Assembly: GCF_965200585.1 (NCBI RefSeq)
Contig: NZ_OZ241361.1
Source of the DNA: Bacterioplanoides sp965200585
GTDB lineage: Bacteria; Pseudomonadota; Gammaproteobacteria; Pseudomonadales; Oceanobacteraceae
DNA: 64,000 nt
Strand: one strand, 5' to 3'
The notes under the pieces are model-generated. The model did no database searches and was not told where the DNA came from. It worked only from the letters and a program-made list of their open reading frames with translations. Both the position numbers and the translations under genes were made by a program. Below, in pieces: positions 61,585 to 64,000 of the stretch; position 1 is the stretch's first letter; the number at the start of each line of letters is the position of its first letter.

Positions 61585-62655
61585 ATGGCCAGAGGCGGAA
61601 TAAATAAGCAGCGGGTAATGCAGGCGCGGGAAACCTTGCTCAGCCAGGGCAAACACCCCTCAATTGATGCCGTACGGGTCGTGCTGGGAAATACCGGCTC
61701 CAAGTCCACCATTCATCGTTATCTACGGGAAATTGAGCAGGAGCTGGAGGTCAGTCAGGATCCATCCGGCACCACTCGACTGAGTCAGCCATTAACAGAG
61801 CTGGTTAGCCGATTAGCAGACACCCTGCAGCAAGAAGCCAGACAAACCATGGAACTAGCCGACCAGCAACACCAACAGGAACAACTGGCGTTTAGCCAGC
61901 GTCTTGGGGATTTAAATAAAGAGAATCAGCAGCTACAGCAGCAATTACAGGCCTGCCAGGAACAGCTCGCTCACACCCAACAAGAGAGAGATCAGGCACT
62001 GGAAGATAAACAGGCCATGCAACAAGAGCTGAACACTAGTCAGCAGCACCAAGCTCGCTTGGCGGCCGTCGAGATCGAGCAGCAAAAACAGATTGAATCG
62101 TTAGAAGAAAAACACCGCCATAGCCGGGAGGCACTGAATCACTACCGGGATTCGGTACAGCAGCAGCGTGAGCAGGATATTCGCCAGCATGAGCAGCAGC
62201 GCCAGCAGCTACAGGTGGAGATTCGAGCGCTACAGCAGACCATCAGCGTACAGCAAACCAGCTTGTCGCAACTGAATAATCAGAATGGGCAGCTACAGGC
62301 AGATTATAGTCACGCTCAGCAGCGAATAACGGACCTTCAGCAACAACTGGAAACACTGCAGCAGTCGAGCGAGCAAACCACTCAGCAGCTGACCAGCACC
62401 CAGCAATCGTATAGCCAGTTACAGCTAGAGCACGATCAACTACACAACAACAATCAGCAGCTAAAGCAGGAGTTCGAGGATCAGCAGCTTAAGGCCGCTA
62501 ACGACAGTCAAACACTAAGCGCAAGAATCGATGAGAAAGTTAGCCGCCTACAGCAAGCACAGCTGGAAATCACCGCGCTAAAAGCACAGGTGACGAGTAA
62601 GGATGAGATGCTGGAGCGGCTGCTCGACTCCAATAAAAAAGCCAGAACAGAATAA
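61585..62655 (+). CDS. KfrA-like DNA-binding coiled-coil protein
   Basis: A 356-residue protein with an N-terminal KfrA-type helix-turn-helix (MARGGINKQRVMQARETLLS, then IDAVRVVLGNTGSKSTIHRYLREIE, about 1-55) followed by one very long coiled coil (about 80-350) extremely rich in Gln, Glu and Leu. In plasmids, KfrA is a DNA-binding, filament-like protein that regulates its own promoter and affects segregation. Here it sits on the chromosome facing a tyrosine recombinase, suggesting a plasmid-derived or element-specific role. The ATG at 61585 is preferred over a GTG three codons earlier. Function in this pair is unknown. Confidence 0.87.
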   Translation: MARGGINKQRVMQARETLLSQGKHPSIDAVRVVLGNTGSKSTIHRYLREIEQELEVSQDPSGTTRLSQPLTELVSRLADTLQQEARQTMELADQQHQQEQLAFSQRLGDLNKENQQLQQQLQACQEQLAHTQQERDQALEDKQAMQQELNTSQQHQARLAAVEIEQQKQIESLEEKHRHSREALNHYRDSVQQQREQDIRQHEQQRQQLQVEIRALQQTISVQQTSLSQLNNQNGQLQADYSHAQQRITDLQQQLETLQQSSEQTTQQLTSTQQSYSQLQLEHDQLHNNNQQLKQEFEDQQLKAANDSQTLSARIDEKVSRLQQAQLEITALKAQVTSKDEMLERLLDSNKKARTE

Positions 62656-62670
62656 ATCCGTTCTGGCTTT
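62638..62670 (+). terminator. Hairpin overlapping the 3' end of the KfrA-like gene
   Basis: AAAGCCAGAAC and GTTCTGGCTTT (11-base perfect arms) with an 11-base loop that contains the stop codon. The T-rich right end (CTTTGT) is short on the plus strand, and AAAAAA precedes on the left, so it also works as a terminator for gor from the minus strand. Confidence 0.75.
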
Positions 62671-62716
62671 GTAATGTTCTAAGCGCCTAGCTCAGAAGCG
62701 CTTGAACTAATACAAA

Positions 62717-64000
62717 TTAAGCGCGCGCTGTACGCATGGTCACAAATTCTTCAGCCGCCGTTGGGTGAATGCCAATGGTGCTGTCAAACACGGCCTTAGT
62801 TGCACCTGCTTTAATGGCAACCGCCAGACCCTGAACAATTTCACCAGCATCCGGCCCAACCATATGCGCACCAATCACTTTATCGGTACTGGTTTGCACC
62901 AGTAGCTTCATCATGCTGCGCTCAGGCATGCCACTGATGGTGTGCTTCATTGGCTTAAAGCTGGATTCAAATACCGACAGATCATCACCAAACTCTTTCA
63001 CCGCTTCTTCTTCCGTGAGGCCAACGGTAGCAATGTTTGGCTGACAGAATACCGCAGTTGGAATATTGCTGTAATCCATCGGCGTGGTGTCGCCGTCGTA
63101 GAAATTAGCAACCAGCTTCATGCCCTGAGCCAATGCCACCGGCGTTAAGGCTGGTGTACCAATTACATCACCCAGCGCATAGACACTTGGCACGGAAGTC
63201 TGGAAGAAGTCATCGGCGATAATGGTGCCATTGTCGCGCACTTTTACGCCCACATGCTCCAGATTCAGACCATCGGTCATTGGACGACGACCCGTTGCGT
63301 ACATCACAGCGTCGGCCTCGATGGCTTCGCCGGATTTCAGCTGACACACTAATGTGCCATCGGCTTGTTTTTCAATGCTGGCAATATCGGAGTTGGTGCG
63401 AATATCGATGCCCTTGGCAGCAATCTGCTCTGCGGCGAACTGGCGTACACCTTCGTCAAAACCACGCAACACCTGCTCACCGCGATACATCAACGTTGTG
63501 TCTGAACCCAGGCCATTAAAGATGCCGGCAAATTCAACCGCAATGTAACCACCGCCAACGACAACTACACGTTTAGGGAAGGTTTCCAGATAGAAAGCTT
63601 CGTTGGAGGTAATGGCATGTTCTGCGCCCGGAATTTCCGGCTTAAACGGCCAGCCACCGGTGGCAATCAGGATCTTATCAGCGGTGTATTCCTGCTCGCC
63701 GGATTCGCCACTTACAACAACGGTATTGGCGTCTTTCAGGCTGGCGGTACCATTCAGGATCTCAACGCCTGAGTTATCCAGCAGGTTGTTGTAAATACCA
63801 TTTAAACGGCCGATTTCAGCGGTTTTATTGTCACGCAGTGTTGGCCAGTCAAAATGATTTAACTGCCCTTCTACACCAAAACCCTTGGCTTCTTTGAATT
63901 TCTCTGAGTACTCGGAGGCGTAGACAAACAGCTTCTTAGGAACACAACCAACGTTGACACAGGTACCGCCCAGGTAGCGGTTTTCAACCACGGCCACTTT
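62717..64000 (-). CDS. gor: Glutathione-disulfide reductase (5' end outside the window)
   Basis: At least 428 residues of a flavoprotein that reduces GSSG with NADPH; the N-terminal FAD P-loop lies beyond the edge. The redox-active pair is seen in GGTCVNVGCVPKK at the start of the visible part. The NADPH-binding motif VVVVGGGYIAVEFAGIFNGLG, the second FAD segment YALGDVIGTPALTPVALAQG, and the C-terminal active-site His-Glu in GIHPTAAEEFVTM are present. The GCVPKK(L/V)(F/M) form favours glutathione reductase over mercuric or lipoamide reductases. It marks the right edge of the accessory segment. Confidence 0.94.
   Translation of the reverse strand, partial: KVAVVENRYLGGTCVNVGCVPKKLFVYASEYSEKFKEAKGFGVEGQLNHFDWPTLRDNKTAEIGRLNGIYNNLLDNSGVEILNGTASLKDANTVVVSGESGEQEYTADKILIATGGWPFKPEIPGAEHAITSNEAFYLETFPKRVVVVGGGYIAVEFAGIFNGLGSDTTLMYRGEQVLRGFDEGVRQFAAEQIAAKGIDIRTNSDIASIEKQADGTLVCQLKSGEAIEADAVMYATGRRPMTDGLNLEHVGVKVRDNGTIIADDFFQTSVPSVYALGDVIGTPALTPVALAQGMKLVANFYDGDTTPMDYSNIPTAVFCQPNIATVGLTEEEAVKEFGDDLSVFESSFKPMKHTISGMPERSMMKLLVQTSTDKVIGAHMVGPDAGEIVQGLAVAIKAGATKAVFDSTIGIHPTAAEEFVTMRTARA

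Noticed and set aside
1..64000. CRISPR arrays, rRNA, tRNA and insertion sequences
   Set aside because: No regularly spaced direct repeats, no transposase genes and no rRNA sequence were seen on reading through; tRNA genes were looked for only by eye, so a missed one is possible but none was evident.

Overview
The window is a stretch of gammaproteobacterial chromosome. Gene orders such as lolCD - DUF2062 - comEC - exbBD - msbA - lpxK - Trm112 - LMW-PTP - murB and mltD - methyltransferase - dnaQ - fimL are those known from Pseudomonas and its marine relatives in the Oceanospirillales. Base composition is moderate (about half GC), and a glutathione reductase, a PHB-type acetoacetyl-CoA reductase and a FimL homologue are present. 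I infer a marine oceanospirillal-type bacterium; the exact genus cannot be read from this sequence.

Layout. 1-422 is the start of an aldehyde dehydrogenase. 537-2028 is a tightly overlapping Fic - MntA - HepT module on the minus strand. 2115-8476 holds dapE - rlmA - holC - unknown - valS on the minus strand, followed by hpt on the plus strand. 9344-11575 is a probably Fur-controlled PepSY/DUF3649/DUF3325 iron-type membrane operon. 11780-17680 is a complete three-gene RND efflux operon. 17675-24660 carries a MOSC protein, two exported unknowns, a SulP transporter, pdxB and an alpha/beta hydrolase-PilZ fusion, with a cluster of GGATG-loop hairpins at 21054-21258. 24761-26776 is aguAB (agmatine to putrescine). 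26980-37878 is the envelope block: lipoprotein sorting, competence channel, ExbBD-type motor, MsbA, LpxK and MurB. kdsB is absent from its usual slot.

38045-43199 contains xthA and an unusual group made of a type-1 periplasmic binding protein, a sensor kinase and a convergent family-5 solute-binding protein. 43209-50420 contains mltD, a methyltransferase, dnaQ, fimL with a membrane partner, and thiI. 50660-56581 contains phbB, a tandem PilJ-N sensor protein, a lone tyrosine recombinase and modABC preceded by a perfect palindrome. 56924-64000 is rapA, then an accessory segment (parDE, a tyrosine recombinase, and a divergent KfrA-like coiled-coil DNA-binding protein), then gor, which runs off the window.

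The most interesting accessory parts are the Fic-MntA-HepT trio, in which Fic has lost its catalytic histidine while the MntA-HepT motifs are intact, and the integrase/KfrA-like divergent pair with parDE between rapA and gor. I found no rRNA, tRNA, CRISPR array or insertion sequence.
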